In this document: positions 50,961 through 58,920 of the stretch, piece after piece | Numbering within the stretch: the first letter of the stretch is position 1 | How the letters are laid out: each line of letters starts with the position of its first letter | NCBI GenBank assembly: GCA_963822145.1 | Contig: CAWGGG010000001.1 | Span: 806,001 to 870,000, forward strand | Direction of reading: 5' to 3' | Source of the DNA: UBA5072 sp963822145 | GTDB lineage: Bacteria; Bacteroidota; Bacteroidia; Bacteroidales; UBA10428 | Length of the DNA: 64,000 bases | Made by a program: the position numbers and the translations under genes | Notes under the pieces: generated by a model | The model's input: only the letters and a program-made list of their open reading frames with translations | Told to the model about the DNA's origin: nothing | Databases searched by the model: none

Positions 50961-52844
50961 TTAAAAGTATTGAATGCCAAGTTTGGCATGAAAGTGCTTC
51001 AGCGTTTCCAGCACGTTCGACCGCACATGGATGAATTCACTGACGCCTTTCTGTTTCAGCTCCTCCATACTGGCGGGGGCGCCGGCAACCACCACAATGG
51101 CCTTGTCGCCTAAAAGCTTAGCCACAGCAGGTGCGATCTGCAGGTACTCATCGTCGCTGCTGCACACCACCACCACCCGGGCGTTGGCTTTCAGGGCGGC
51201 ATCTGCGCCTTCGGCCGCCGAATCAAAGCCCAGGTTGTCGATGATGTCATACCCGGCACAGGCAAAAAAGTTGGAGGCAAACTGCGACCTTGCAAGTCGC
51301 ATGGCCAGGTTGCCGTAAGTGAGCATGAAGACCTTAGGCCTTCCGCCGGGATGCTTTTCCACGGCCAGCCTGAGCTTTTCAAATCCTTCCGCTGCACGGC
51401 CCGGTAAAAGGGGATCCGCAACGCGGTGAGGAAGATCTGCTGCCTTTGCAAAGGCAATGTCCGGGTTCACCTGTTCGGCGATCATTTCCGCCGCATTGGG
51501 ATACTGGTTGGTGCCTACCAGCACTTCTTTCCTGGTGGATACCATTTCAAGGCGCCGTTCAATGGTTTTCTGAATCTCCTTTGTTATAAAGTTACCGATA
51601 AACGCCCGTATATACCCCCCCTGCTCATCCACCTTCAGGAAAAGCTGCCAGGCACTCTCCGCAATAGCGTCGGTAAGGGATTCTATATAATAGGAACCGG
51701 CCGAAGGGTCCACCACCTTATCGAGATAAGATTCTTCCTTCAGGATGATCTGGATGTTGCGGGCGATCCTTTCGGAAAAATCTCCCGGTTCGCGGTACCA
51801 TGAATCATACGGCTTCACCAGCAGCGAATTGCACCCGCCGAGTATGGCGGCCATGGCTTCGGTCGTCAGCCTCAGCATATTCACATTGGGCTCATAGAGC
51901 GTTTTATTCCAGTCGGTGGTGATGCTGTGAATAAACACGGAAGTCTCCTGCGTCCGGTCATGATCATAAGCACTCAGGAGGGCTGAGAACAGTATCCGTG
52001 CCGCACGTATTTTAGCTATCTCCAGGAAGTATTCGGGCCCCACACCCATGTTCCACTGCAGGTGCCGGGCAATATCCCTGGGGCTGTGGCCCTTGGCCGT
52101 GAGCCGTGTAAAGTATTTGGCCGCCATGGCCAGTCCGAATGCCAGCTCCTGCACGATGGTGGCGCCTGAATCGCTGAACAGATGGCTGTTTACCGCCAAG
52201 ATCCTGAATTGGGGCAATTCGTTCCCGGCAGCAAGAAGGAGATTGTCGGCATCGAGGAAATCTTCTTCCTCCGATTTGTAAAAGGCTCCTGTACGGGTGA
52301 GGACTCCCAGGGGATCAAATCCAAGGGATCCTTTCAGGTCCGAAGGGGGCCGGTGAAGTTCTTTCAGCGCTTTCAACAGGTAGTCCATGACGTCGGAGGA
52401 CAGCTCCCCTGCCCTGAAATGCAGGGCAATGTCCGTGCCGGCGAAGGCTTCAATGAGCTTCCGGAAATCATGAAAATAGAGGTCTCCACCCCGGGCGGTG
52501 AGGTCGAACCCTATGGCCGTTGCGCCGCGTTCCACCGCCATCAGCGCCTTCTTCACGGTTGTATCGATATCAAATACCCGGAAATCCTGCCGGATCTCCC
52601 AACTGTTGTCGGTGATCTTGTTGCCCCTGACAAAGGGAAAACTGCCGGGCAGGTTGTCGGTAAAGGGCAGCTCCACCAGGTCCTCGGCCGTGTAATAGGG
52701 TTTGATCCGGATGTTCTCCAGGGTCTTCCAAATCAGTTTTTTCTCATAATCCGCACCCTTTAGATCCTCCATGATTTTGGCCTCCCAGGCTGCGGAGCTG
52801 ACTATCGGAAAACCTGTAAAAAGCTTTTCGTTCTGACCTTCCAT
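50961..52844 (-). CDS. mutA: methylmalonyl-CoA mutase, small subunit
   Basis: A 627-residue subunit homologous to MutB but without the cobalamin-binding DxHxxG, as expected for the small subunit. It retains the barrel (GATAIGFDLTARGGDLYFHD, near 93) and a degenerate B12-like domain (NFFACAGYDIIDNLGFDSAA near 525). It forms the heterodimer with MutB and lies directly upstream of it in one operon. Confidence 0.9.
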   Translation of the reverse strand: MEGQNEKLFTGFPIVSSAAWEAKIMEDLKGADYEKKLIWKTLENIRIKPYYTAEDLVELPFTDNLPGSFPFVRGNKITDNSWEIRQDFRVFDIDTTVKKALMAVERGATAIGFDLTARGGDLYFHDFRKLIEAFAGTDIALHFRAGELSSDVMDYLLKALKELHRPPSDLKGSLGFDPLGVLTRTGAFYKSEEEDFLDADNLLLAAGNELPQFRILAVNSHLFSDSGATIVQELAFGLAMAAKYFTRLTAKGHSPRDIARHLQWNMGVGPEYFLEIAKIRAARILFSALLSAYDHDRTQETSVFIHSITTDWNKTLYEPNVNMLRLTTEAMAAILGGCNSLLVKPYDSWYREPGDFSERIARNIQIILKEESYLDKVVDPSAGSYYIESLTDAIAESAWQLFLKVDEQGGYIRAFIGNFITKEIQKTIERRLEMVSTRKEVLVGTNQYPNAAEMIAEQVNPDIAFAKAADLPHRVADPLLPGRAAEGFEKLRLAVEKHPGGRPKVFMLTYGNLAMRLARSQFASNFFACAGYDIIDNLGFDSAAEGADAALKANARVVVVCSSDDEYLQIAPAVAKLLGDKAIVVVAGAPASMEELKQKGVSEFIHVRSNVLETLKHFHAKLGIQYF

Positions 52845-52886
52845 AGGGTTGTTGTTCAGTTACTCATTATTATTGCGTTGTTCCGT

Positions 52887-54272
52887 TCAGATCATCTTGC
52901 CGGGATCAACCCATAAATCAAATTGTTCTGCGGTAACCAGGCCAAGCTCAATGGCAGCCTGTTTCAGGGTCTTGTTTTCCTTGTGCGCCTTCTTGGCAAT
53001 TTTGGCGGAATTCTCATAGCCGATATGGGGATTCAGGGCGGTCACCAGCATGAGCGACTTCTGCAGGTGTTCCCGGATAATGTCGTGATTGGGTGTAATG
53101 CCTTCCGCGCACCTGTCGTTAAAGGATACGCAGGCATCGCCAAGCAGGCGTGCTGACTGCAATACATTGGCCGCGATCAGGGGCTTGAACACATTGAGTT
53201 CGAAGTGCCCGTTCATCCCGCCGATGGAAACTGCCACATCGTTCCCCACCACCTGGGCACAGACCATGGTGAGCGCCTCAGGCTGGGTGGGATTCACCTT
53301 GCCGGGCATGATGGAAGATCCGGGTTCATTGTCGGGTATGATGATCTCCCCGATGCCGCTGCGCGGACCGGAACTGAGCATGCGGACATCGTTGGCTATT
53401 TTCATGAGTGATACGGCCGATCTCTTGAGGGCACCACTCAGTTCCACCATGGCGTCGTGGGCAGCCAGGGCTTCAAACTTGTTGGGCGCGGTAATGAAAG
53501 GATGTCCGGTGAGCTCGGCAATCTTTGCCGCTGTGAGCACATCGTATCCCTTGGGGGCATTCAGTCCGGTTCCTACCGCGGTTCCCCCCAGCGCAAGTTC
53601 CCGAACCATGCCCAGGGCATTGCGGATGGCCCGCATGCCATTGTCGATCTGCTGTACATAGCCCGAAAACTCCTGACCGAGGGATAGGGGCGTGGCATCC
53701 ATGAAATGTGTCCGCCCTGTTTTTACGATACTCATGAACTCCTGTGATTTCCGGTGCAGCGTGTCCCGTAACTTTTGCATGCCGGAGAGCGTAACTTCCA
53801 CCGTCAGCATGTAGGCCGCCATGTGCATGGCGGCCGGGAAGGTGTCGTTCGATGACTGCGACTTGTTCACGTCGTCATTCGGGTGCAGGATCTTCTTCTC
53901 GTCGGTGAGCGCCCCTCCTGAAAGAACATGGGCACGGTAGGCAATGACCTCGTTCATGTTCATGTTCGACTGGGTACCCGACCCGGTTTGCCAGATCACC
54001 AGGGGAAACTCATCATCCCATTTACCGGCCAGGATCTCATCGCAAACGGCAGCAATCAGGTCGCGCTTGGCGGAAGGAAGCACCCCGAGGTCTGCATTTA
54101 CTATCGCCGCAGCCTTCTTCAGATAGGCAAATGCATAAATGATCTCCCTGGGCATGCTGGCCTCAGGCCCGATACGGAAATTGTTCCTGGAACGCTCGGT
54201 CTGCGCTCCCCAGTACCTGTGGGCTGGTACGCTGACCTCACCCATGGTGTCGTGTTCGATGCGGAATTCCAT
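52887..54272 (-). CDS. fumC: class II fumarate hydratase
   Basis: A 461-residue class II fumarase converting fumarate and malate. GSGTQSNMNMNEVIAYRA (near 97) is the substrate loop, KTGRTHFMDATPLSLGQEF (near 184) a catalytic region, and GSSIMPGKVNPTQPEALT (near 317) the family signature. Length and order match FumC; aspartase is the main alternative. It is 43 bp upstream of mutA; with the mutase it forms the succinate-propionate part of central metabolism. Confidence 0.9.
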   Translation of the reverse strand: MEFRIEHDTMGEVSVPAHRYWGAQTERSRNNFRIGPEASMPREIIYAFAYLKKAAAIVNADLGVLPSAKRDLIAAVCDEILAGKWDDEFPLVIWQTGSGTQSNMNMNEVIAYRAHVLSGGALTDEKKILHPNDDVNKSQSSNDTFPAAMHMAAYMLTVEVTLSGMQKLRDTLHRKSQEFMSIVKTGRTHFMDATPLSLGQEFSGYVQQIDNGMRAIRNALGMVRELALGGTAVGTGLNAPKGYDVLTAAKIAELTGHPFITAPNKFEALAAHDAMVELSGALKRSAVSLMKIANDVRMLSSGPRSGIGEIIIPDNEPGSSIMPGKVNPTQPEALTMVCAQVVGNDVAVSIGGMNGHFELNVFKPLIAANVLQSARLLGDACVSFNDRCAEGITPNHDIIREHLQKSLMLVTALNPHIGYENSAKIAKKAHKENKTLKQAAIELGLVTAEQFDLWVDPGKMI

Positions 54273-54280
54273 TGTATGAT

Positions 54281-54314
54281 GTGATTAGGTAATTTAGTAA
54301 TTAGGTGATTAAGC
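54281..54314. repeat. octamer repeat, left side of the four-helix-bundle gene
   Basis: GTGATTAGGT, a short spacer and AATTAGGTGATTAAG are inverse complements of the AATCACYT octamers of 54761-54873. It lies between fumC and the four-helix-bundle gene, which is therefore flanked by inverted arrays. Confidence 0.65.
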
Positions 54315-54333
54315 AAGGCAAAAGGCAATAGAG

Positions 54334-54711
54334 TTAATGATCTATTTTTAAAGAAACACTTTTTTTAAGCCCAGAAAGCAAGGCTGACACTTTATTAATT
54401 TTATTAATGATTTCATCCTTATATCTTGGTTGAATTAAATTTAACTCAAAAATTACTTCAATTAAAGCGTCGATCTCGCTTAAGGAACCAGAGGCTATTG
54501 ACAAGAACTGATGAAATTCTTTTTCTGTTTGTCTTGCTGCTCCTTCCGCAATATTGGCTGAGACCGAAACAGATGCCCTTTTTAACTGGCTAATCAAGCC
54601 GAATTTTTCTTCTGCAGGAAGACTTACACATAAGTTATATATCATTTTAATCAGCTGTATACTTTCCTTCCAAACTTCAAGATTTTTGTGAGGACGAACA
54701 CCTTTTTCCAT
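54334..54711 (-). CDS. four-helix-bundle protein (S23/rRNA-IVS type)
   Basis: A 125-residue protein with four amphipathic helices. LEVWKESIQLIKMIYNL, LISQLKRASVSVSANIAEGA, FLSIASGSLSEIDALIEVIF and INKINKVSALLSGLKKS match the S23-type four-helix bundle, known from 23S rRNA intervening sequences and found as stand-alone genes in many Bacteroidota. The AAxR of SANIAEGAARQ is the family hallmark. Function unknown; it is flanked by inverted octamer arrays. Confidence 0.85.
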   Translation of the reverse strand: MEKGVRPHKNLEVWKESIQLIKMIYNLCVSLPAEEKFGLISQLKRASVSVSANIAEGAARQTEKEFHQFLSIASGSLSEIDALIEVIFELNLIQPRYKDEIINKINKVSALLSGLKKSVSLKIDH

Positions 54712-54760
54712 TTTAACTTGTTTTTATAAATTCCTCTAACTTTCCCCTCCCTTAATCCTG

Positions 54761-54873
54761 TAATCACTTAATCACTTAATCACCTAATCACCTAATCACT
54801 TAATCACCTAATCACCTAATCACCTAATCACTTAATCACCTAATCACCTAATCACTTAATCACCTCATCACCT
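54761..54873. repeat. AATCACYT octamer array (about 14 units)
   Basis: Fourteen consecutive AATCACTT/AATCACCT octamers with C/T variation at position 7. The last two overlap the arsC-like stop codon (54860-54862), so the array supplies the C-terminal codons of that gene. The units lack the spacers of a CRISPR array. Confidence 0.85.
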
Positions 54874-55204
54874 CCCCCGCCCGCTCTGCCGGCACCGCCA
54901 CCACCGCTTTATACTTACCTTCAATAATGGGACGCTGCAATAATTTAGGATTTTGGACAATGATTTCAATCCATTCCTCATCGGTGAATTTCCGGCCCTT
55001 CAATTCCTTCCGGTACATTTCCTCCTGGGTCCTGACAACCTGGAACGGCTTGAGGTTCAGTTTCATCAGGATGCGCTTCAGATCTTCCGCCGTAAGGGGA
55101 TGATCAAGATATTGAATGACATCACAGGAAATACCGCTTTCCCGGAGGTAATTCAATCCCTCCCTGCTTTTAGCGCACCTTGGATTATGATAGATCTTAA
55201 TCAT
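54860..55204 (-). CDS. ArsC/Spx-family thioredoxin-fold protein
   Basis: A 114-residue protein; ATG 55204 (MIKIYHNPRCAKSREGL) is the correct start, since the upstream in-frame codons are not protein-like. IYHNPRCAKSREGLNYLRES is the ArsC-family active site (C with downstream S/R), FQVVRTQEEMYRKELKG near 55 and LLQRPIIEGKYKAVVAVP near 88 are the family strands. It could be an arsenate reductase or a regulatory Spx-like protein. The C-terminus is made by the octamer array. Confidence 0.7.
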   Translation of the reverse strand: MIKIYHNPRCAKSREGLNYLRESGISCDVIQYLDHPLTAEDLKRILMKLNLKPFQVVRTQEEMYRKELKGRKFTDEEWIEIIVQNPKLLQRPIIEGKYKAVVAVPAERAGEVMR

Positions 55205-55211
55205 GGCGGGA

Positions 55212-56301
55212 TTATTTTCCGGCAAATTCCATAAGATAGGCCTTGATAAACTCGTTGATATCGCCATCCAGCACGGCCTGGGTGTCTGATGTTTCATAAT
55301 CGGTGCGCAGATCCTTCACCAGACGGTAAGGATGCAGGGTATAACTCCGGATCTGGGATCCCCACTCGATCTTTTTCTTCTGTCCCTCGATCTCGGCCTG
55401 TTTTTCCATACGCTTGCGCAGCTCCATCTCGTACAAATGCGAGCGGAGGATGCGGAGGGCGTTCTCCTTATTCTGAAGCTGGGAACGGGTTTCGGTATTG
55501 TCCACCGTAATTCCCGTGGGCAGGTGTCTCACCCGCACGCCGGTTTCCACTTTGTTCACATTTTGCCCGCCGGCGCCGCTCGACCGGAAATAATCAAACT
55601 CGAGGTCGGCCGGGTTGATGATGATCTCGATATCATCTTCCACCACGGGCGAAACAAACACCGAGGCAAAGGACGTGTGCCGTTTGTGATTGGAGTCGAA
55701 AGGAGAAAGTCTTACCAGCCGGTGAACCCCGTTTTCAGCACGCAGGTAGCCGTAGGCATAATCGCCGTCGAATTCCAGGGTGACCGACTTGATGCCGGCA
55801 TCATCGCCCTCGAGAAAGCTCACTTCACGTACCTGGTAATTGTTTCGTTCCCCCCAGCGGATGTACATCCGCATCAGCATCTGTGCCCAGTCCTGGCTCT
55901 CCGTGCCTCCCGCGCCGGAATTTATCTTGAGAATGGCTCCCATCCGGTCCTCCTCATTGCGCAACATGTTGCGGAATTCAAGGTCGTCCACCCGTTTAAC
56001 CACGCTGGTATAATGCCGGTCAGTTTCTTCTTCGGTGGCTTCGCCTTCTTTGTAGAAATCATAGAGCACGGCAAGGTCTTCCAGCTCTTTCTGAAGCCGG
56101 TAATACACATCGGTCCAGCTTTTGAGCAGGGATATTTCTTTCAGCTTCTTTTCAGCTTCTTTGGGATCATTCCAGAAATCCTGGGATTGGGTTTTTACCT
56201 CTTCTTCTTTGATCAGGGCAAGCTTACGGTCAATGTCAAAGATACCTCCCCAGGGCGCTGGTGCGCTCTGTTAACACTTTAATTTGTTCACTGGTGACCA
56301 T
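55212..56301 (-). CDS. prfB: peptide chain release factor 2, with programmed +1 frameshift
   Basis: Reading begins at ATG 56301 (MVTSEQIKVLTERTS, or 56307 with two more residues), meets an in-frame TGA at 56236-56238 after RYL, and continues in the +1 frame as DIDRKLALIKEEEVKTQ to 55212. RF2 triggers release at UAA/UGA in the ribosome. The GGQ loop is in RSSGAGGQNVNKVETGVRVR (near 55560), and DWAQMLMRMYIRWGERN and SPFDSNHKRHTSF are RF2 signatures. Total length about 363 residues, normal for RF2. The frame change is the known autoregulation, so this is not a pseudogene. Confidence 0.95.
56236..56251 (-). promoter_or_regulatory. RF2 recoding site (SD-like plus CTTTGAC)
   Basis: On the minus strand GGGGAGG (56245-56251), 3 bp, then CTT-TGA-C (from 56241). 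The Shine-Dalgarno-like element just before CUU UGA C is the standard bacterial prfB +1 frameshift signal. Confidence 0.9.
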
Positions 56302-56359
56302 GACCATTACTATATTAGTGAGGCACAAATGTAAGAAAAATTATGGTGCTGATGTTAAT

Positions 56360-56818
56360 TCAGTCATCCTGGCCGTCAAGGCGTAAAAAAGCCTGCATAA
56401 TGTCCATCTCATAGCCGCGTGATGCCCCGTATCGGGCCATCTTGGCCCAGATCTCCCGGGAAGTGCCGCGCAGTGTTTTCCGCTTTTTTTCGAGTTCGCG
56501 GCCTACCATGGCCCGGTATTCGTCGTGGTCTATCTCTGCAAGCGCCTGGTCACAAACCGGCTGGGCAATACCTTTCTGCCTCAGGAAATACCGTATTTTG
56601 ATGATGCCCCAGTGTTCGAATTTCATTTTGTCACGTACAAAGGCTGCTGCATAGCGATGCTCATCCAGGAAGCCTTCTGCACGAAGCTTTTCAAGAATTT
56701 CCTGGTGCTGGTCGCGGTTCACGCCCCACCGCTTCAGCAGACCGAGCACATCAGCGGGGCATTTTTCCTGTTTGCTGCAGATCTTCCGGAGGTTTTGCAG
56801 TGCTTGCTGTGGCTCCAT
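56360..56818 (-). CDS. recX: RecX family regulatory protein
   Basis: A 152-residue protein starting at ATG 56818 (MEPQQALQNLRKICSKQE); the upstream in-frame codons run into the prmC region and palindromes. It consists of three tandem three-helix repeats: VLGLLKRWGVNRDQHQEILE, EHRYAAAFVRDKMKFEHWG, RYFLRQKGIAQPVCDQALAE and EIWAKMARYGASRGYEMDIM. RecX binds RecA and limits its filament. It lies between prfB and prmC on the minus strand. Confidence 0.8.
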   Translation of the reverse strand: MEPQQALQNLRKICSKQEKCPADVLGLLKRWGVNRDQHQEILEKLRAEGFLDEHRYAAAFVRDKMKFEHWGIIKIRYFLRQKGIAQPVCDQALAEIDHDEYRAMVGRELEKKRKTLRGTSREIWAKMARYGASRGYEMDIMQAFLRLDGQDD

Positions 56819-56854
56819 GGTAATGGATATTTTATGATTATAATTTATTTTGTT

Positions 56855-56905
56855 GTACGGACAGGTCGCTATCTCGTGTACGGACAGGTCGCGACCTGTC
56901 CCTAC
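56855..56905. repeat. GGACAGGTC palindrome repeat
   Basis: TACGGACAGGTCGCTATCTC is followed by TACGGACAGGTC and the perfect palindrome GGACAGGTCG-CGACCTGTCC (56882-56901). It lies immediately 3' of prmC and upstream of recX. A direct plus inverted repeat of this kind is common intergenic material in Bacteroidota. Confidence 0.75.
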
Positions 56906-56906
56906 G

Positions 56907-57764
56907 TTATTTCTTTGCCCGCACCATTCTTGCCTTCCCGTTGATATCCTCCCGTATCTCCACCCCGTAGAATCCTGCACTTTCGAGCAAGCGCAGCGTT
57001 TCACGGGGAAATTTTTCGTTTATCTCGAGGTACAGCAATCCCCCGTCTTTCAGGTATTTGCGACCCAGCAGCGCTAAGTTCCGGTAGTAGCACAACGGAT
57101 CGCTGTCCGGAACAAACAGGGCCAGTCCGGGTTCAAAATCAAGCACATTGCGGCGCATGAAAGTCTTTTCCACCTGGCGTACATAGGGCGGATTGCTGAC
57201 CATCACCTGGTACTGCTGCGGCAGGACCGATCCGGCGTCGAGGATATCCAGGGGGAAGAATCCAACGGCCGCCTGGTTGGCTGCTGCGTTCTCCCGGGCA
57301 ACTTCCAGGGCTTCCTCTGAAATATCACAAGCCGAAACAGTTGTGCCGGGCAGGTTCACCGCCAGCGAAACCGCGATGCAACCGCTGCCTGTGCCCAGGT
57401 CGAGAATATCCGCTACCCCGCCGCGCTCCTCCTTCACAATCCAGTCGACCAGTTCCTCGGTTTCGGGACGGGGTATCAGCACCCGGGGATCAACCTGAAA
57501 GGATAACCCATAAAATTCCGCGGCGCCCAGGATGTATTGAACCGGTTCCCAATCCAGGAGCCTGGCAAGAAATTTGCTGAAATTTTCAAGGACCTCACTG
57601 GAAATTGGATCCTGACCCTTGAGATGAATGTCAATTTTACTGTAATTTAGCAGGTGGTCGGATGCCAGGTAAAATATGTTGCGGACCTCGCCTTCGGAAT
57701 AATAACCCGACAAGCCCTCCCGGAACATGTTCATGACATCTGCAAGCGTTCGTTCTGATTCCAT
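56907..57764 (-). CDS. prmC: release factor glutamine methyltransferase (PrmC/HemK)
   Basis: A 285-residue SAM methyltransferase that modifies the GGQ glutamine of release factors, a fitting neighbour of prfB. VDWIVKEERGG, then DLGTGSGCIAVSLAVNLPG (SAM motif I near 118) and VMVSNPPYVRQVE (motif IV NPPY near 183) identify it. The N-terminal helical domain (about 1-85) is the RF-binding part. ATG 57764 is used. It diverges from ribD by 25 bp. Confidence 0.9.
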   Translation of the reverse strand: MESERTLADVMNMFREGLSGYYSEGEVRNIFYLASDHLLNYSKIDIHLKGQDPISSEVLENFSKFLARLLDWEPVQYILGAAEFYGLSFQVDPRVLIPRPETEELVDWIVKEERGGVADILDLGTGSGCIAVSLAVNLPGTTVSACDISEEALEVARENAAANQAAVGFFPLDILDAGSVLPQQYQVMVSNPPYVRQVEKTFMRRNVLDFEPGLALFVPDSDPLCYYRNLALLGRKYLKDGGLLYLEINEKFPRETLRLLESAGFYGVEIREDINGKARMVRAKK

Positions 57765-57789
57765 GTGGTAAATTTATAAAAAAAAGAAA

Positions 57790-58839
57790 GTGACTTCAGG
57801 AAACGCTCACGAAACCTATATGAAACGATGCCTCGACCTGGCCGGGCTCGGACTTGGGTATACCGCCCCCAATCCCCTGGTTGGTTCGGTGATCGTTCAC
57901 AACAACAGGATCATCGGCGAGGGTTTTCACCGCGCCTATGGAGGTCCGCATGCTGAAGTCAATGCCGTTCAATCCGTTGCCGACAAAAGTCAGCTGCCCC
58001 GTTCCATACTCTATGTCAACCTGGAGCCCTGTTCGCATAAGGGCAAGACGCCCCCGTGCGCCGAAATGATCCTGAAGACGGGTATCCCAGAGGTGGTGAT
58101 CGGCACCACCGATCCGAACCCCGTGGTATCGGGCAATGGCATCCGAAGGCTGGAGGAAGCGGGAGTTAAGGTAACCTTGGGTGTTGCCACAGAGGACTGC
58201 CTTGTTCTGAACAAGCGTTTTTTTACCTTTCACAACCGGAAACGTCCCTATGTGATCCTGAAATGGGCACAAACCAGCAACGGCTTCATCGACGTACTGA
58301 GAGATTCCGGGATACAACAACCCACCTGGATTTCGAACGAGATATCCCGTATGCTGGTGCACAAATGGCGCAGCGAGGAACAGGCGATCCTGGTGGGCAC
58401 CCAGACAGCACTGCTCGACAATCCCCGTCTCAATGTGCGCGAATGGCCCGGCAATTCCCCGCTGAGAATCGTAATCGACAGGAACCTCCGGCTGCCAAAA
58501 ACCCTGCACGTATTCGACAATTCAAGTCCCACCCTGGTCTTTAATGCCTCCCGTGAGGAAACGGACGGACAGACGCAGTATCTGAAACTTGATTTCGAAG
58601 GCAATATGCCGGCGGCGCTCCTGCAGCAATTGTACGAGCGGGGCATTCAGTCGTTGCTGGTGGAAGGCGGCAGGCAATTGTTAACGAGCTTTATCAGCAG
58701 AAATCTCTGGGATGAAGCCCGCGTCTTCTCCGGAAAGAAACGGTTTGAAGCCGGTGTGCCGGCACCGGAGATCCGGGAAGTGGTACCATCGGAATACCGG
58801 ATCAGGGAGGACATCGTATTTTTCTTCCGCAATAAATAA
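57790..58839 (+). CDS. ribD: bifunctional riboflavin deaminase/reductase (RibD)
   Basis: A 349-residue enzyme of riboflavin synthesis: the deaminase domain has GYTAPNPLVGSVIV, GGPHAEVNAVQSV (H-A-E) and NLEPCSHKGKTPPCAEMI, with zinc ligands; the reductase domain has LKWAQTSNGFIDV and RSEEQAILVGTQTALLDNPR (near 200), then LVEGGRQLLTSFI. Start is GTG 57790 or, less likely, ATG 57820. It lies alone between prmC and the TPR-caspase gene. No riboswitch is seen. Confidence 0.9.
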   Translation: MTSGNAHETYMKRCLDLAGLGLGYTAPNPLVGSVIVHNNRIIGEGFHRAYGGPHAEVNAVQSVADKSQLPRSILYVNLEPCSHKGKTPPCAEMILKTGIPEVVIGTTDPNPVVSGNGIRRLEEAGVKVTLGVATEDCLVLNKRFFTFHNRKRPYVILKWAQTSNGFIDVLRDSGIQQPTWISNEISRMLVHKWRSEEQAILVGTQTALLDNPRLNVREWPGNSPLRIVIDRNLRLPKTLHVFDNSSPTLVFNASREETDGQTQYLKLDFEGNMPAALLQQLYERGIQSLLVEGGRQLLTSFISRNLWDEARVFSGKKRFEAGVPAPEIREVVPSEYRIREDIVFFFRNK

Positions 58840-58920
58840 CAATTTTTGTCTTTTTTCGTATCCCTAACTGATTTAACTGTTTACAGCATAAAGTACCTGC
58901 AATCCTTATTTGTTCCGGTT

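Noticed and set aside
54761..54873. CRISPR array
   Set aside because: The units are contiguous 8-mers without unique spacers and no cas genes are near.
56236..56238. prfB nonsense mutation
   Set aside because: The in-frame TGA sits in the standard CTTTGAC recoding site after a Shine-Dalgarno-like element, the normal RF2 autoregulation.
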